DNA of 36,521 nt from Clostridia bacterium (GTDB lineage: Bacteria > Bacillota > Clostridia > Oscillospirales > CAG-272), in the NCBI GenBank assembly GCA_017464565.1, contig JAFTZH010000053.1, positions 1-36,521 of the forward strand, in the 5' to 3' direction. Shown piece after piece: positions 25,280-34,666 of the stretch (its first letter is position 1; the number at the start of each line of letters is the position of its first letter). Under the pieces are notes generated by a model that did no database searches, was not told where the DNA came from, and saw only the letters and a list, made by a program, of their open reading frames with translations. Made by a program: the position numbers and the translations under genes.

Positions 25280-25507
25280 ATGTACGAAAAGTTTGTTGAA
25301 TTACTCGTTGAGGAACTTCAGGTTGACCGTGATGATATAACGATGGAAGCCGAGCTTTCCAACGACCTCGGCATAAATTCTATTGAGCTTGCTGACCTGG
25401 TTATGCTCTGTGAGGACAAATTCGGAATTCAGATAAACGATGACGATATTCGTAAATTCACTACGGTCGGAGACGTCGTTTCATATCTCGAAACTCTTGA
25501 AAAATGA
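25280..25507 (+). CDS. acpP: Acyl carrier protein
   Basis: This 75-residue acyl carrier has the helix II motif DLGINSIELADLVML, where the serine of NSIEL carries phosphopantetheine. Most fatty-acid ACPs have DSLD/DSLE, so the residue before the serine is Asn here. The negative surface and length fit AcpP. It stands alone with its own perfect promoter and terminator, without fabF, rnc or plsX beside it. It may be the main ACP or a secondary one. Confidence 0.85.
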   Translation: MYEKFVELLVEELQVDRDDITMEAELSNDLGINSIELADLVMLCEDKFGIQINDDDIRKFTTVGDVVSYLETLEK

Positions 25508-25523
25508 TTATTTCTACACGCGA

Positions 25524-25562
25524 AAATACGGGAAAGGTAAAACCTTTCCCGTATTTTTCTTT
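25524..25562 (+). terminator. Intrinsic terminator after the acyl carrier gene
   Basis: A 15 bp perfect stem (AAATACGGGAAAGGT with its complement, three-base loop) is followed by TTTCTTTTTCT. It isolates the gene from the regulator downstream. Confidence 0.93.
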
Positions 25563-25641
25563 TTCTCTTAACAACTTGAACCGGACTGCCTCACGCAGTT
25601 AAATTTAACGCGGAAACGTAAAATATGACAAGTTCGTATAG

Positions 25642-25670
25642 TTGAAACTTTCCCTGAACTGTGGTATAAT
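25642..25670 (+). promoter_or_regulatory. Sigma-A promoter for the XRE-AbrB regulator
   Basis: TTGAAA (25642-25647) and TATAAT (25665-25670) are separated by 17 bases. The transcript leader would be about 80 bases. Confidence 0.8.
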
Positions 25671-25759
25671 TACGGTAACGTGTAAGACGAGCACCAATAA
25701 GCTGAACCCGACGGCTTTCAGGCAGGTTCAAGCTATTAAACTTGAATAAGGAGGTTACT

Positions 25760-26194
25760 ATGCTTGCTGAAAATCTTATTCTCTTACGCACCTTAAACGG
25801 AGCAACACAGGAGCAGATAGCCGAAAAAATAGGTATATCACGGCAGTCCTACGCAAAATGGGAGCAGGGAGAGACCGTGCCAGATATTGAAAAATGCGAC
25901 AGGCTGGCTAAATATTACGGAATAACTATCGATTCACTGATTCATCAGGACGATACGGTGGGACATACGCGTGTAGCGCCCGCACCCGTCGGTAAGCACC
26001 TGTGGGGAACCGTCATTCTCGGAAGCCGAGGACAGATAGTTATACCAAAAGCCGCGAGAGACACCTTTGGGCTGAAGGAAGGCGACAGACTCGTTATTCT
26101 CGGAGACGACTCGGAAGGTATCGCTATCGTCAAGTCCGACGATTTTGAAAAGAAAATTCGGGACGCTTTGGAAAGAAGTCAAAAATTGATTTAA
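25760..26194 (+). CDS. XRE-type HTH fused to an AbrB/SpoVT DNA-binding domain
   Basis: The protein is 144 residues with two DNA-binding modules. An XRE/Cro helix-turn-helix spans residues 5-62 (TQEQIAEKIGISRQSYAKWEQ). After a linker of about 20 residues, an AbrB swapped-hairpin domain spans residues 83-132 (VILGSRGQIVIPKAARDTFGL, then GDRLVILGDD). Such regulators are known in Clostridia, but the target is not evident here. I chose the ATG at 25760, which has AAGGAGG upstream. It is followed 21 bases later by a small zinc-ribbon gene, which probably shares its transcript. Confidence 0.88.
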   Translation: MLAENLILLRTLNGATQEQIAEKIGISRQSYAKWEQGETVPDIEKCDRLAKYYGITIDSLIHQDDTVGHTRVAPAPVGKHLWGTVILGSRGQIVIPKAARDTFGLKEGDRLVILGDDSEGIAIVKSDDFEKKIRDALERSQKLI

Positions 26195-26215
26195 AAAATA
26201 TTGGGAGGAATTATT

Positions 26216-26431
26216 ATGAATTGTCCGTTTTGCGGAAAAGAAATGAGGAACGGTTATTTGTTCTGCACGAAAGACGGTGCCTTCAGCTTTGCGAATGAGG
26301 TGCCCAGCGTTTTTGAAAACGCGAAAAACAGCGAGGGATTCGTTAAAATCACTGAATTAAAGTTGGGTCATCGCACGAAAGCAGACGCCTCAATATGCGA
26401 AGCTTGCCGTAAAGTAATTCTGAATTATTAA
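26216..26431 (+). CDS. Small zinc-ribbon protein (DUF6487-like)
   Basis: The protein is 71 residues. CPFCGKEM at the start and CEACRKVILNY at the end supply two CxxC pairs for one zinc site. I recognise the layout as that of DUF6487-type proteins; the function is unknown. GGGAGGAATT precedes the ATG. It follows the XRE-AbrB gene and ends before a strong terminator. Confidence 0.8.
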   Translation: MNCPFCGKEMRNGYLFCTKDGAFSFANEVPSVFENAKNSEGFVKITELKLGHRTKADASICEACRKVILNY

Positions 26432-26459
26432 AATAATTCTAAATTATTTCGCAAATCAA

Positions 26460-26512
26460 ACTGCTCCAAGCAGTGCCAAAAGCACCGCTTGGAGCAGTCT
26501 CTTTTTATTTTT
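26460..26512 (+). terminator. Intrinsic terminator after the zinc-ribbon gene
   Basis: A long stem, ACTGCTCCAAGC plus GTGC with GCAC plus GCTTGGAGCAGT (one internal mismatch), is followed by CTCTTTTTATTTTTT. It also overlaps the end of the convergent pepD gene, since the T-tract contains the pepD stop. Confidence 0.92.
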
Positions 26513-27959
26513 TACGCGCTATACTCTCGGTAACTTCCTTTATTACCGCGAAAAAGCGTTCAAAGGATGCGATATCGAGTCTCTCGTCGGGAGAATGAAG
26601 GTCTCTTACGTCGGGGCCGCAGGATATTATTTCAATATCGGGCACCGCCTTTTTGACTATACCGCATTCAAGTCCCGCGTGAAGAGCGGTCTTATATACT
26701 TCGGTTCCGAACAGACGCTTCGCGGCGTCTATATATTCGTCGGCAAGAGGAGACCTTCCGCTTACCTCCCAGCCCGGATACCTATTGTAATGTTTAACCT
26801 CACCGCAAAGTTCTTTAGCCAAGGTCTCTATCCGTGCCATTGATGCTTCAAGCTGTTCTTCTATTGCCGACCTCGATGAAAAATAGAAATCTATTCCTTC
26901 GGCATCCGTTCTTACTATTCCGAGATTTCTCGAAAACTCCACGAGTCCGTCTATCTTATCGCTCATTTTGAGAACGCCGTTTTCTACCGAGGAAACGAAG
27001 CTTATTATCCTTTCGGTATCAGCGCTTGAAAATACGAGCGGTGCTTCTTCTCCGTCATAATTCTCACAGGATATGAAAAATCCCAAGTCGTCCTTTGTAA
27101 GCGAGCGCTTGATTTTTGCTTCAAACTCCTCCGCAGTCCCACGTGCGCACTCTCCGTCCTTTACCGAGACGAGCAGTACGGCCTCGCGCGGAATTGCGTT
27201 ATCCTTGGTTCCTCCGTCAAAAGCTATAAGCTCGGTATCGGTACTCCGATATATTCTGCGAAGCAGCTCCCCCGCCAGCTTATTGGCGTTTGCTCTGCCG
27301 TCGCCTATATTCTCGCCCGAATGACCTCCCATAAGCCCGCCGAGTGATATTTTTAGTATAGTATCAAAGCTCGGCGCGCGGCGAGTTATAGAAAAGTGTG
27401 CGTCCGAACGCACTCCGCCCGCACAGCCTACTATGAGAAAATTCTCGTCGGCTCCGTCCATATTTATCATTTTACGCGCGAAGATACGGCTGTAATCGAA
27501 CGCTTTAGCGCCGTCAAGGCCAACCTCCTCGGCGGAGGTAAAAAGGAATTGACAAGCGGGGTGAGACGACGCGCCTCCGTCGATAAGCGCGAGCATTACT
27601 GCCACGGCAACTCCGTCGTCGGCTCCGAGCGTGGTTCCGCGCGCCTTAAGATATCCGTCCTCCTCGTAAAGCTCCAGCCCCTCGTTCAGAAAATCGTGGG
27701 CTGCTCCGCTGTTTTTTTCACATACCATATCGGTGTGCCCCTGGAAAAGAAGCGGCTCGGCATTGTCACAGCCCTCGCTTGCGGGAAGATTTATCAGCAC
27801 GTTATTCGCGCCGTCGGTATAACATTCAAGCCCTCTCTCCTTCGCAAAGCCGACGAGGTATTCGGCTATTTTTTCCTCGTGATACGACATTCTCGGTATC
27901 GAGGATATCTTCTCGAAATATTCCGCCAAAACGGGATATTTAAAATTTTTGAAAACCAT
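26505..27959 (-). CDS. pepD: Aminoacyl-histidine dipeptidase (M20 family)
   Basis: This 484-residue metallopeptidase has the M20 ligands in order: LLFQGHTDMVCEK, TLGADDGVAV, FTSAEEVGLDGA, and C-terminal residues near LHAGLECG. PepD-type enzymes hydrolyse dipeptides such as Xaa-His in the cytosol and help recover amino acids. It starts 30 bases downstream of mreB on the same strand and ends the long minus-strand block. Confidence 0.94.
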   Translation of the reverse strand: MVFKNFKYPVLAEYFEKISSIPRMSYHEEKIAEYLVGFAKERGLECYTDGANNVLINLPASEGCDNAEPLLFQGHTDMVCEKNSGAAHDFLNEGLELYEEDGYLKARGTTLGADDGVAVAVMLALIDGGASSHPACQFLFTSAEEVGLDGAKAFDYSRIFARKMINMDGADENFLIVGCAGGVRSDAHFSITRRAPSFDTILKISLGGLMGGHSGENIGDGRANANKLAGELLRRIYRSTDTELIAFDGGTKDNAIPREAVLLVSVKDGECARGTAEEFEAKIKRSLTKDDLGFFISCENYDGEEAPLVFSSADTERIISFVSSVENGVLKMSDKIDGLVEFSRNLGIVRTDAEGIDFYFSSRSAIEEQLEASMARIETLAKELCGEVKHYNRYPGWEVSGRSPLADEYIDAAKRLFGTEVYKTALHAGLECGIVKKAVPDIEIISCGPDVRDLHSPDERLDIASFERFFAVIKEVTESIARKK

Positions 27960-27989
27960 TTATAAAGATGCCTTTCACAATATGAAAAT

Positions 27990-29063
27990 TCAGTGTTTCT
28001 TCTCCGATACCGCTTTTCTCGGTCTCGGTCTTATCTTCGAAAGATCAAGCACGCCCTCGGGTACGTTTTCAAGATACTCAAGCGCCTGTCCCGTTCCTCT
28101 GATCACGCAAAGCTCGGGCTTTTCCGCCACACGCGTTTTTATACCCGTAAGCTCCTCTATAAGCTTATCAAGCCCGTAAAGCAGGCTTCCGCCTCCCGTG
28201 AGTATTATCCCGTCCTTGAGTATATCTCCGATAAGCTCGGGAGGGGTGTTCTCTATAACGGCGTATATAACGTCAAGCACGTCGGTTATCGGCTCCATCA
28301 TAGCCTCAAGCATTTCCTTTGACGATACGGTAACTACCTTGGGAAGTCCCTGCAGCAGACATCTTCCCTTTACGTTGTATTCCTTCGCTACGGGGTGCTC
28401 GTAAACCGCGCCTATACGCATCTTGACCTGCTCCGCCGTACGCTCGCCTATTATCACGTTATATTTTCTTCGGAGATATTTCATAATGGCGGCGTCGAAT
28501 TTATTTCCCGCCACCTTTATCGACTTGGAGACTACCACGCCTCCGAGGGATATCACCGCCACGTCGGTAGTTCCGCCGCCTATATCGACTATCATTCTTC
28601 CCGTAGGGCTGAAGATATCGACTCCCGCGCCGAGCGCCGCCGCGATAGGTTCCTCTATAAGGTAGGTCTTGCGCGCTCCCGCCTGCGTTCCCGCGTCTAT
28701 AACGGCGCGCTCCTCAACCTCGGTAATGCCCGTGGGTATACAGATAAGCACTTTAGGCGGAAAAACCGAGCCGCCGCAAGCGCGTCTGATAAAATACTGT
28801 ATCATCTTCTGCGTAACGTCGTACTGACTTATAACCCCATTTTCAAGCGGGCGCACGACGTCTATATTTTCGGGGTTTCTTCCGAGCATAGCCTGCGCGT
28901 CCTTACCGACCTTCGTTATCATATCGGTGTCGGTATTTACCGCGACGACGGACGGCTCGTTAAGAACTATCCCCTTTCCCTGAACGTAAACCAGAACGGT
29001 AGCTGTTCCGAGATCTATAGCTATATCTTTTGAAAAAACCTGTTTTGCCTTTTTATTAAACAT
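27990..29063 (-). CDS. mreB: MreB/Mbl-family rod-shape actin homologue
   Basis: This 357-residue actin-fold protein has the phosphate-1 motif IAIDLGTATVLVYV near the start and MIVDIGGGTTDVAVISLGG, followed by ILTGGGSLLYGLDKLI. MreB filaments guide the elongation machinery along the membrane. I chose the ATG at 29063, which has an AAGGAA site; the open frame reaches 29138 with sequence unlike MreB. It lies next to comF and recD2, without mreC or mreD here, so it could be a paralogue (Mbl or MreBH). Confidence 0.93.
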   Translation of the reverse strand: MFNKKAKQVFSKDIAIDLGTATVLVYVQGKGIVLNEPSVVAVNTDTDMITKVGKDAQAMLGRNPENIDVVRPLENGVISQYDVTQKMIQYFIRRACGGSVFPPKVLICIPTGITEVEERAVIDAGTQAGARKTYLIEEPIAAALGAGVDIFSPTGRMIVDIGGGTTDVAVISLGGVVVSKSIKVAGNKFDAAIMKYLRRKYNVIIGERTAEQVKMRIGAVYEHPVAKEYNVKGRCLLQGLPKVVTVSSKEMLEAMMEPITDVLDVIYAVIENTPPELIGDILKDGIILTGGGSLLYGLDKLIEELTGIKTRVAEKPELCVIRGTGQALEYLENVPEGVLDLSKIRPRPRKAVSEKKH

Positions 29064-29145
29064 CTGACCGTTCCTTATCTCAAAATTCGGGATAGTCCCG
29101 TCAAAATATATTATACACTCACGCGAAAAATTTTTCAAGAGCGTA

Positions 29146-29889
29146 TCAAGATTTATCCTTATAGACCGCGGCGACCGAAAGGCAGATTATCTTGCCCGCC
29201 CTCGCCCTTACGAGATACGAGACGCAAGCCGCCATACTCGCTCCCGTCGTTACGATATCGTCTATCAGAATAATATTTTTACCCGACACCGCCTCGTCTA
29301 TATTTGCAATCGGCTCAAACAAATGCTTTACGTTTCTTTTTCTCTGCGCCGCGTTCAGCTTTTTCTGCTCGCGTCCGTTCCTTCTTCGGCGCACCGTTTC
29401 TTCACAGGCAATACCCGTTCGCTCGGACAGAGCCTCGGCAAGCAGGCGCGCTTGGTCAAAGCCGTACCGAAGCACAGCGTTTCTGCTTCTCGGCACGAAG
29501 GTTATTATCGTATTTTCGGGTTCCATGGTCGGAAGCTCCTTATCGGCAGAGAGAACCGACAGCATCTGCGCGGCTAAAAATCCCGCTGTTCTCGGGTTTT
29601 TGTTTCGCTTCAAAAACATAACGGCGTTGTGCGCCGAAGAATTATCGGCTGAATATTTCACTGCCTTATGCAAGCACAGCGCGCCAGAGCCCGACAACTC
29701 CCGAGGCATACATATACATTCGCATACCGCTTTCCCGCATACTCCGCACTCAAAGGTCTTTTCAATATCCCATTTCGCGCGGCAGGTATCACAAAAAGCC
29801 TCCCTTTCCTTTTCATAGGGCAGCAGCTCTCCGCACGCCGCGCATTTGCGCACGAATAAAAATCTTCCAAAAAATTCGGACAAAGTCAT
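29146..29889 (-). CDS. comF: ComF-family phosphoribosyltransferase-like protein
   Basis: The protein is 247 residues. N-terminal zinc-binding cysteines (CAACGELL, CDTCRAKW, CGVCGKAVCEC) are followed by a type I phosphoribosyltransferase domain with FVPRSRNAVLRYGFDQARLL and the PRPP motif IILIDDIVTTGASM. ComF proteins aid uptake of transforming DNA, with comEC encoded at 22820-25096. It follows recD2 by two bases. Confidence 0.93.
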   Translation of the reverse strand: MTLSEFFGRFLFVRKCAACGELLPYEKEREAFCDTCRAKWDIEKTFECGVCGKAVCECICMPRELSGSGALCLHKAVKYSADNSSAHNAVMFLKRNKNPRTAGFLAAQMLSVLSADKELPTMEPENTIITFVPRSRNAVLRYGFDQARLLAEALSERTGIACEETVRRRRNGREQKKLNAAQRKRNVKHLFEPIANIDEAVSGKNIILIDDIVTTGASMAACVSYLVRARAGKIICLSVAAVYKDKS

Positions 29890-29891
29890 TT

Positions 29892-32129
29892 TTACGATTC
29901 CTTACCGCGAAGTCTGTCTGAAAGCCCCGTGTATCTCATAGACTGTCTGTTGTTGTCTACCATACGGCGCATTATCTCCTCGCTTCCAACGAGTATCACC
30001 ATTCTCTGCGCCCTCGTAACCGCCGTATAAAGCAGGTTGCGCGTCTGAAGCATAGGCGCCGACGAGCACATAGGAATTATCACCACGGGATATTCGCTTC
30101 CCTGGCTCTTGTGAACAGTTATGGCGTAAGCGTGCTCTATATCCTCAAGCAAGGTAAAATCGTAATTTACCACGCGCTCGTCAAACAGTATCTCCATTGA
30201 GCTGGTTTGATAATTTATCTTGTTTATAACTCCTATATCTCCGTTGAATATTCCGCAGCCGTCCTTGCCGTCGGAATCTCGGAACCAGCTTATATCGTAA
30301 TTATTCCGCGTCTGCATAACTCTGTCTCCCTCACGGAAGGTTACGTCGCGGAACTTATATTCTTTTATTCCTTCCTCGTAAGGATTAAGCACCGCCTGCA
30401 ATATAACATTAAGGTTTTCCGAGCCCGCCTCTCCCTTTCTTGACGGAGTTATTACCTGTATTCCCTGTCTTATATCCTCACCGTATTTCTTCGGCAGACG
30501 GTTTTTATACAAGTCGGCTATCGTGAGAGCTATATTTCTGTCTCCCTCTCTGTGAAGAAAGAAAAAATCGTTATCCTTGACGTCGGTTATAGGATATCTT
30601 CCCTCGTTTATCGCGTGAGCGTTGGTAATTATAAGGCTTTTCTGCGCCTGTCTGAATATCTCGTCAAGTCTGACGACAGAAAATCTTCCGCTGTCTATGA
30701 TATCGCGCAATACGTTACCCGCACCCACCGAGGGAAGCTGGTCGGAATCCCCTATTATTATCACTCTTGCCCCGGGCTTCACCGCCTTGAGCAGAGCCAT
30801 CATAAGAAAGCTGTCTATCATAGACGCCTCGTCTACGATAATCACGCCCTCCTCAAGCTGGTCGAATTCATTTCTGTTAAAAACGGGAGTCGAGCTGTTA
30901 TCGTAGCTCATCTCAAGCAGACGGTGTATCGTTTTCGCTTCCATAGAGGTCGATTCGGAAAGCCGTTTAGCAGCTCTTCCCGTGGGTGCCGCAAGGGCTA
31001 TATCAAAGCCCATACTGTCAAAAATATGTATCAGAGCCTTTACTACGGTAGTCTTTCCCGTACCGGGTCCGCCCGTCAGTATCATCACTCCGTATCTGAG
31101 CGCGTCGGAAATGGCTAACTTCTGCTTTGAGGCGTATTTAAGTCCGTTCTGACTCTCCTCACGCTCTATAAATCTGTCTATATCGGGGAGGGAGACCGCC
31201 GAAGACATTTCCTCTATCTGACAAAGCTTTTGAGCGATATACTTTTCAGCCTCGTAGGCGGCGCTGTCGTAAATCATCTGCTCGCCCTCACAGAGCGTAT
31301 AGCGCAAAGCTCCGCTTTTTAAAAGCCCCGATATCGCGTCGTCAGCCTTCTCCGCGCTGACGTTGAGCAGACGCGCCGCTCCCTCGCGGAGCTTCGTCCT
31401 CGGGAGACAGGTATGACCGTTCTGCGAGGCGTTCTGCGAAAGTATATATCTTATACCGCTCATAAGGCGATCGAAATTATCGTTTACTATACCAAGCTCG
31501 GAAGCCATAGAGTCGGCTTTCTCAAAGCCTATACCCTCTATCTCGTTGCACAGACGGTACGGATTTTTCTTCGCTATATCCACCGACGCGCTTCCCCATC
31601 TCTTGTATATCTTTACGGTAAGCGTCGCGCCGAAATAATTTCTGAAAAACATCATAGCCGAGCGCATTCCCGCCTGTTCCTTAAAGCGTTCTGATATATC
31701 CACGGCGGATTTGCGTGAGATTCCCTTTATTTCAGCGAGCCAATCGGGGTGGTTTTCTATAACGTCAAACGATTCCTCACCGAAGCGCTCGACTATCCTC
31801 TGCGCCGTTTTCGGTCCTATTCCCTTTATCGCGCCCGACGCGAGATAACGCAGTATCGAAGCGGTATCGGCAGGCATCACACGCTCGTATTGAGAAACGC
31901 TGAATTGCCTGCCGTACTTAGGATTATGTATCCATTTGCCGTAAACGACGATATTATCCCCCGCGGAAATCATAGGCAATATTCCGACTATCGTTATTAT
32001 CTCGTCGTCGGCAACAGCCATATCGCATATCGAATATCCGTTATCCTCGTTTGAATAGATAACGTACTCCACGCTTCCCTCAAGTCTTTGCAGACCGGAG
32101 CTTTCGTTTATGTTTTCCACTTCCTGCAT
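29892..32129 (-). CDS. recD2: RecD2-type ATP-dependent 5'-3' DNA helicase
   Basis: The protein is 745 residues. The N-terminal OB and helix-hairpin-helix region (IKGIGPKTAQRIVERFGEESF) comes before a superfamily 1B helicase core with Walker A GGPGTGKTT, Walker B IIVDEASMID, QLPSVGAGNVL and the late motif TVHKSQGSEYPVVI. RecD2 lacks RecBC partners and acts in DNA repair. It lies between a small membrane protein gene and comF. Confidence 0.95.
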   Translation of the reverse strand: MQEVENINESSGLQRLEGSVEYVIYSNEDNGYSICDMAVADDEIITIVGILPMISAGDNIVVYGKWIHNPKYGRQFSVSQYERVMPADTASILRYLASGAIKGIGPKTAQRIVERFGEESFDVIENHPDWLAEIKGISRKSAVDISERFKEQAGMRSAMMFFRNYFGATLTVKIYKRWGSASVDIAKKNPYRLCNEIEGIGFEKADSMASELGIVNDNFDRLMSGIRYILSQNASQNGHTCLPRTKLREGAARLLNVSAEKADDAISGLLKSGALRYTLCEGEQMIYDSAAYEAEKYIAQKLCQIEEMSSAVSLPDIDRFIEREESQNGLKYASKQKLAISDALRYGVMILTGGPGTGKTTVVKALIHIFDSMGFDIALAAPTGRAAKRLSESTSMEAKTIHRLLEMSYDNSSTPVFNRNEFDQLEEGVIIVDEASMIDSFLMMALLKAVKPGARVIIIGDSDQLPSVGAGNVLRDIIDSGRFSVVRLDEIFRQAQKSLIITNAHAINEGRYPITDVKDNDFFFLHREGDRNIALTIADLYKNRLPKKYGEDIRQGIQVITPSRKGEAGSENLNVILQAVLNPYEEGIKEYKFRDVTFREGDRVMQTRNNYDISWFRDSDGKDGCGIFNGDIGVINKINYQTSSMEILFDERVVNYDFTLLEDIEHAYAITVHKSQGSEYPVVIIPMCSSAPMLQTRNLLYTAVTRAQRMVILVGSEEIMRRMVDNNRQSMRYTGLSDRLRGKES

Positions 32130-32153
32130 AAGCCTTGAATCCTTTCCGCTTTA

Positions 32154-32453
32154 TTATGTATCAATCAAATAACATTCCGCGCCGTATTTACGTACGATAT
32201 CCATAAGTCTATCGTCGCAAAGCTCCTCCGAAACCAGCACCGCGACGCGCGGCGAGCCTGCCGCGAGAAAATACCCCAGCGCCTCTCTTATAAGCACCTC
32301 GGCGTTCTCCGCGGCGGTCTCGTCCTTTATCTCTACCGCGAGGAAGATATTGTCATCGGCAAATATCTTCTGCGCAAGCAATCTTACCGCGCTGTAAAAA
32401 CCGAATACGGCAAACAGCGCCGCTATAACCTCAATTGCGATTTTTATATACAT
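32154..32453 (-). CDS. Small membrane protein of unknown function
   Basis: The protein is 99 residues. One N-terminal hydrophobic segment (about residues 5-28) is followed by a soluble region of about 70 residues with an alternating strand/helix pattern (NIFLAVEIKDETA, VAVLVSEELCDD, YLIDT). No motif is recognised. GAGGAGG precedes the ATG. It sits between metK and recD2. Confidence 0.7.
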   Translation of the reverse strand: MYIKIAIEVIAALFAVFGFYSAVRLLAQKIFADDNIFLAVEIKDETAAENAEVLIREALGYFLAAGSPRVAVLVSEELCDDRLMDIVRKYGAECYLIDT

Positions 32454-32503
32454 ATCCGCTCCTCCTCGGTACAGAATATGTAAAAAATCAGCCTAAAGTT
32501 ACT

Positions 32504-33688
32504 TTATTTCAATATCTCCGCGCGAAGCGCCTCCGCAAGGTCGGTCCTTTCCCACGGAACGTCTATATCGGTTCTTCCCATATGTCCGTAAGCCGCAAGA
32601 TCGCAGTATATAGGTCTGCGAAGGTCGAATTTCTTGATTATAGCAGCGGGACGGAAATCAAACAGCTTGTCCGCCGCCGCGGCTATCTTCTCCTCGTCGG
32701 CAACCGCCGTTCCAAACGTGTCTATCATAACCGATACCGGCTTTGCCACGCCTATCGCATAGGCTACCTGAACCTCGCACTTGCGGGCGAGTCCCGCCGC
32801 CACGATATTCTTTGCGACGTATCTTGCGGCGTAAGACGCGGAGCGGTCTACCTTCGTGGGATCCTTTCCGGAAAAAGCTCCTCCGCCGTGGCGGGAATAT
32901 CCGCCGTAGGTATCGACTATTATTTTTCTTCCCGTAAGTCCCGTATCTCCCGCGGGACCTCCGATAACGAAGCGTCCCGTAGGATTGACGTATATCTTGG
33001 TATTCTTATCTATAAGCTTTTGCGGAACGGTGGTATTTATAACGTGCTCTATTATCTCATCTCTTATCTGATACAGCTCTACCGTGTCGCTGTGCTGTGA
33101 GGATATAACTATGGTATCGACTCTCACGGGCTCGTCGTCGTGATACTCTATCGTTACCTGCGTTTTTCCGTCGGGACGGAGGTACGGAAGCGTTCCGTTC
33201 TTTCTGACCTCGGTAAGCTTCATCGCAAGCTTGTGCGCGAGAGATATGGGAAGCGGCATAAGCTCCTCGGTCTCGTCGCACGCAAAGCCGAACATAAGTC
33301 CCTGGTCGCCCGCGCCCGTGTCGAACTCATCGCCGTCGGCTCCCTCTTTCGCCTCAAGAGATTTATCAACGCCCATAGCGATATCGGGCGACTGCTCGTG
33401 TATCGAGCTTATTACGGCACAGCTGTCGCAGTCAAAGCCGTATTTTGCCCTCGTATAACCGATATTTCTGACGGTCTCTCTTACTATACTCTGAATATCC
33501 ACGTAAGCGCTCGTGGTTATCTCTCCCATTACCGATACGAGTCCCGTCGTACAGAAGGTCTCGCAGGCAACGCGGGAATGGGGGTCCTGACGCAGTATCT
33601 CGTCAAGTATGGCGTCGGATATTTTATCGCTTATTTTATCGGGATGTCCTTCGGTTACCGATTCTGAAGTAAAAAGCATTTTTTTCAT
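32504..33688 (-). CDS. metK: S-adenosylmethionine synthetase
   Basis: This 394-residue enzyme makes SAM from methionine and ATP. The signatures [35 protein letters not shown] and [17 protein letters not shown] are present. A GAAAGG site precedes the ATG. Only about 30 bases separate it from the DUF368 gene, which leaves no room for a SAM riboswitch. The SAM it makes also serves QueA encoded in this window. Confidence 0.97.
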   Translation of the reverse strand: MKKMLFTSESVTEGHPDKISDKISDAILDEILRQDPHSRVACETFCTTGLVSVMGEITTSAYVDIQSIVRETVRNIGYTRAKYGFDCDSCAVISSIHEQSPDIAMGVDKSLEAKEGADGDEFDTGAGDQGLMFGFACDETEELMPLPISLAHKLAMKLTEVRKNGTLPYLRPDGKTQVTIEYHDDEPVRVDTIVISSQHSDTVELYQIRDEIIEHVINTTVPQKLIDKNTKIYVNPTGRFVIGGPAGDTGLTGRKIIVDTYGGYSRHGGGAFSGKDPTKVDRSASYAARYVAKNIVAAGLARKCEVQVAYAIGVAKPVSVMIDTFGTAVADEEKIAAAADKLFDFRPAAIIKKFDLRRPIYCDLAAYGHMGRTDIDVPWERTDLAEALRAEILK

Positions 33689-33719
33689 TTTAAGTTTACC
33701 TTTCTATGCAGATATATTT

Positions 33720-34601
33720 TCAATTCGAGGTTTGATTATTGTTGTTATCAGTCTTTGCCTTAAGCTTCGCGCAAAGCACCGTAAACGAAAATCCCGCCGC
33801 TCCTCCGCACACGATACAAAGCAGATATATCAGTACGTTCGGTAACGATAGACTTTGAATTATACAATCCTTGGTCAGAATCATAAGCGTGGTCGCCAAT
33901 ACGAAGCCGAGGATACAGTGCGAGGCTATCGAATGGTATTTATCAAAAACGAGCTTCATAAGCCTTGAGAAAACGAGTAATACCGCAAGCATTGCGATTC
34001 CGAGAGGAATTACTACCGAAAAATCAAGTCTTGAAATTCCGCTTGACATAGCCTCGTATATTCCAAAGAACAAAAGCAGAGTAGACGAGCTGAATCCGGG
34101 CACTATAAAGCTCAAACCCCAAATAACGCCGCAGATAGCAAAGCCAACTGTATTTTCGGGAATGGTAATAGCCCACGCGTTTTCACACAGATAAAAGAGC
34201 AAAGCGATAGCAATAAAGCTTATCACGAGAGAAATCACAGATCCTTTGCTTCTTCCGTGCTCTCCGCTGTCGCGCCAAAGCTCAGGCAAAGTACCTATAA
34301 TAAGTCCCACGAACACACACAGAACTACAGGCTCGTTCCAGGAGAGTAACGCCGCCGTTATTCCCGAAAAGCCTATAAACCCTATCGCTCCTCCGAGTAC
34401 GAAAAAGATAAGCATAAACCAATGCTTCTTTATTCCCTTTATCGGATTTGAAAGCACTTCTATAATATAATCGTACATACCGAACGCATAGCAAAGCGTT
34501 CCTCCGCTGACACCGGGCAAAATAGCGCCTATTCCTATGAGCATTCCCTGAAGGACCCACAATACTATACGCAAAAGCGTGTTCTTTTTATTTTCCACCA
34601 T
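33720..34601 (-). CDS. DUF368-family (PopT-like) undecaprenyl phosphate transporter
   Basis: The protein is 293 residues with about eight hydrophobic segments. It starts VLQGMLIGIGAILPGVSGGTL and repeats that motif as WGLSFIVPGFSSSTLLLFFG, typical of DUF368. Members such as PopT return undecaprenyl phosphate to the cytoplasmic side of the membrane for reuse in wall synthesis; the assignment to this protein is by family only. The ribosome binding site is weak. It is transcribed from a promoter whose start region overlaps a hairpin. Confidence 0.86.
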   Translation of the reverse strand: MVENKKNTLLRIVLWVLQGMLIGIGAILPGVSGGTLCYAFGMYDYIIEVLSNPIKGIKKHWFMLIFFVLGGAIGFIGFSGITAALLSWNEPVVLCVFVGLIIGTLPELWRDSGEHGRSKGSVISLVISFIAIALLFYLCENAWAITIPENTVGFAICGVIWGLSFIVPGFSSSTLLLFFGIYEAMSSGISRLDFSVVIPLGIAMLAVLLVFSRLMKLVFDKYHSIASHCILGFVLATTLMILTKDCIIQSLSLPNVLIYLLCIVCGGAAGFSFTVLCAKLKAKTDNNNNQTSN

Positions 34602-34632
34602 AATTTCAAATTCCCGTATTTTTATAAATTTT

Positions 34633-34663
34633 AAGAGCCAAACAGACTGTCTGTGTGGCTCTT
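34633..34663. terminator. Hairpin overlapping the DUF368 transcript start
   Basis: A 14 bp stem with one mismatch (AAGAGCCAAACAGA, three-base loop, TCTGTGTGGCTCTT) has a T-tract on the plus side and only AAAATTT on the minus side. It could end ribU transcription on the minus strand or form a 5' stem-loop in the DUF368 mRNA. Confidence 0.55.
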
Positions 34664-34666
34664 TTT

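Noticed and set aside
25760..26431. A toxin-antitoxin pair at the XRE-AbrB/zinc-ribbon genes
   Set aside because: AbrB domains occur in antitoxins, but the second protein resembles a zinc ribbon with no toxin fold I recognise, and two DNA-binding domains in one chain do not fit a standard antitoxin.
33689..33719. A SAM riboswitch before metK
   Set aside because: Only about 30 bases separate metK from the gene upstream, too short for any SAM aptamer.
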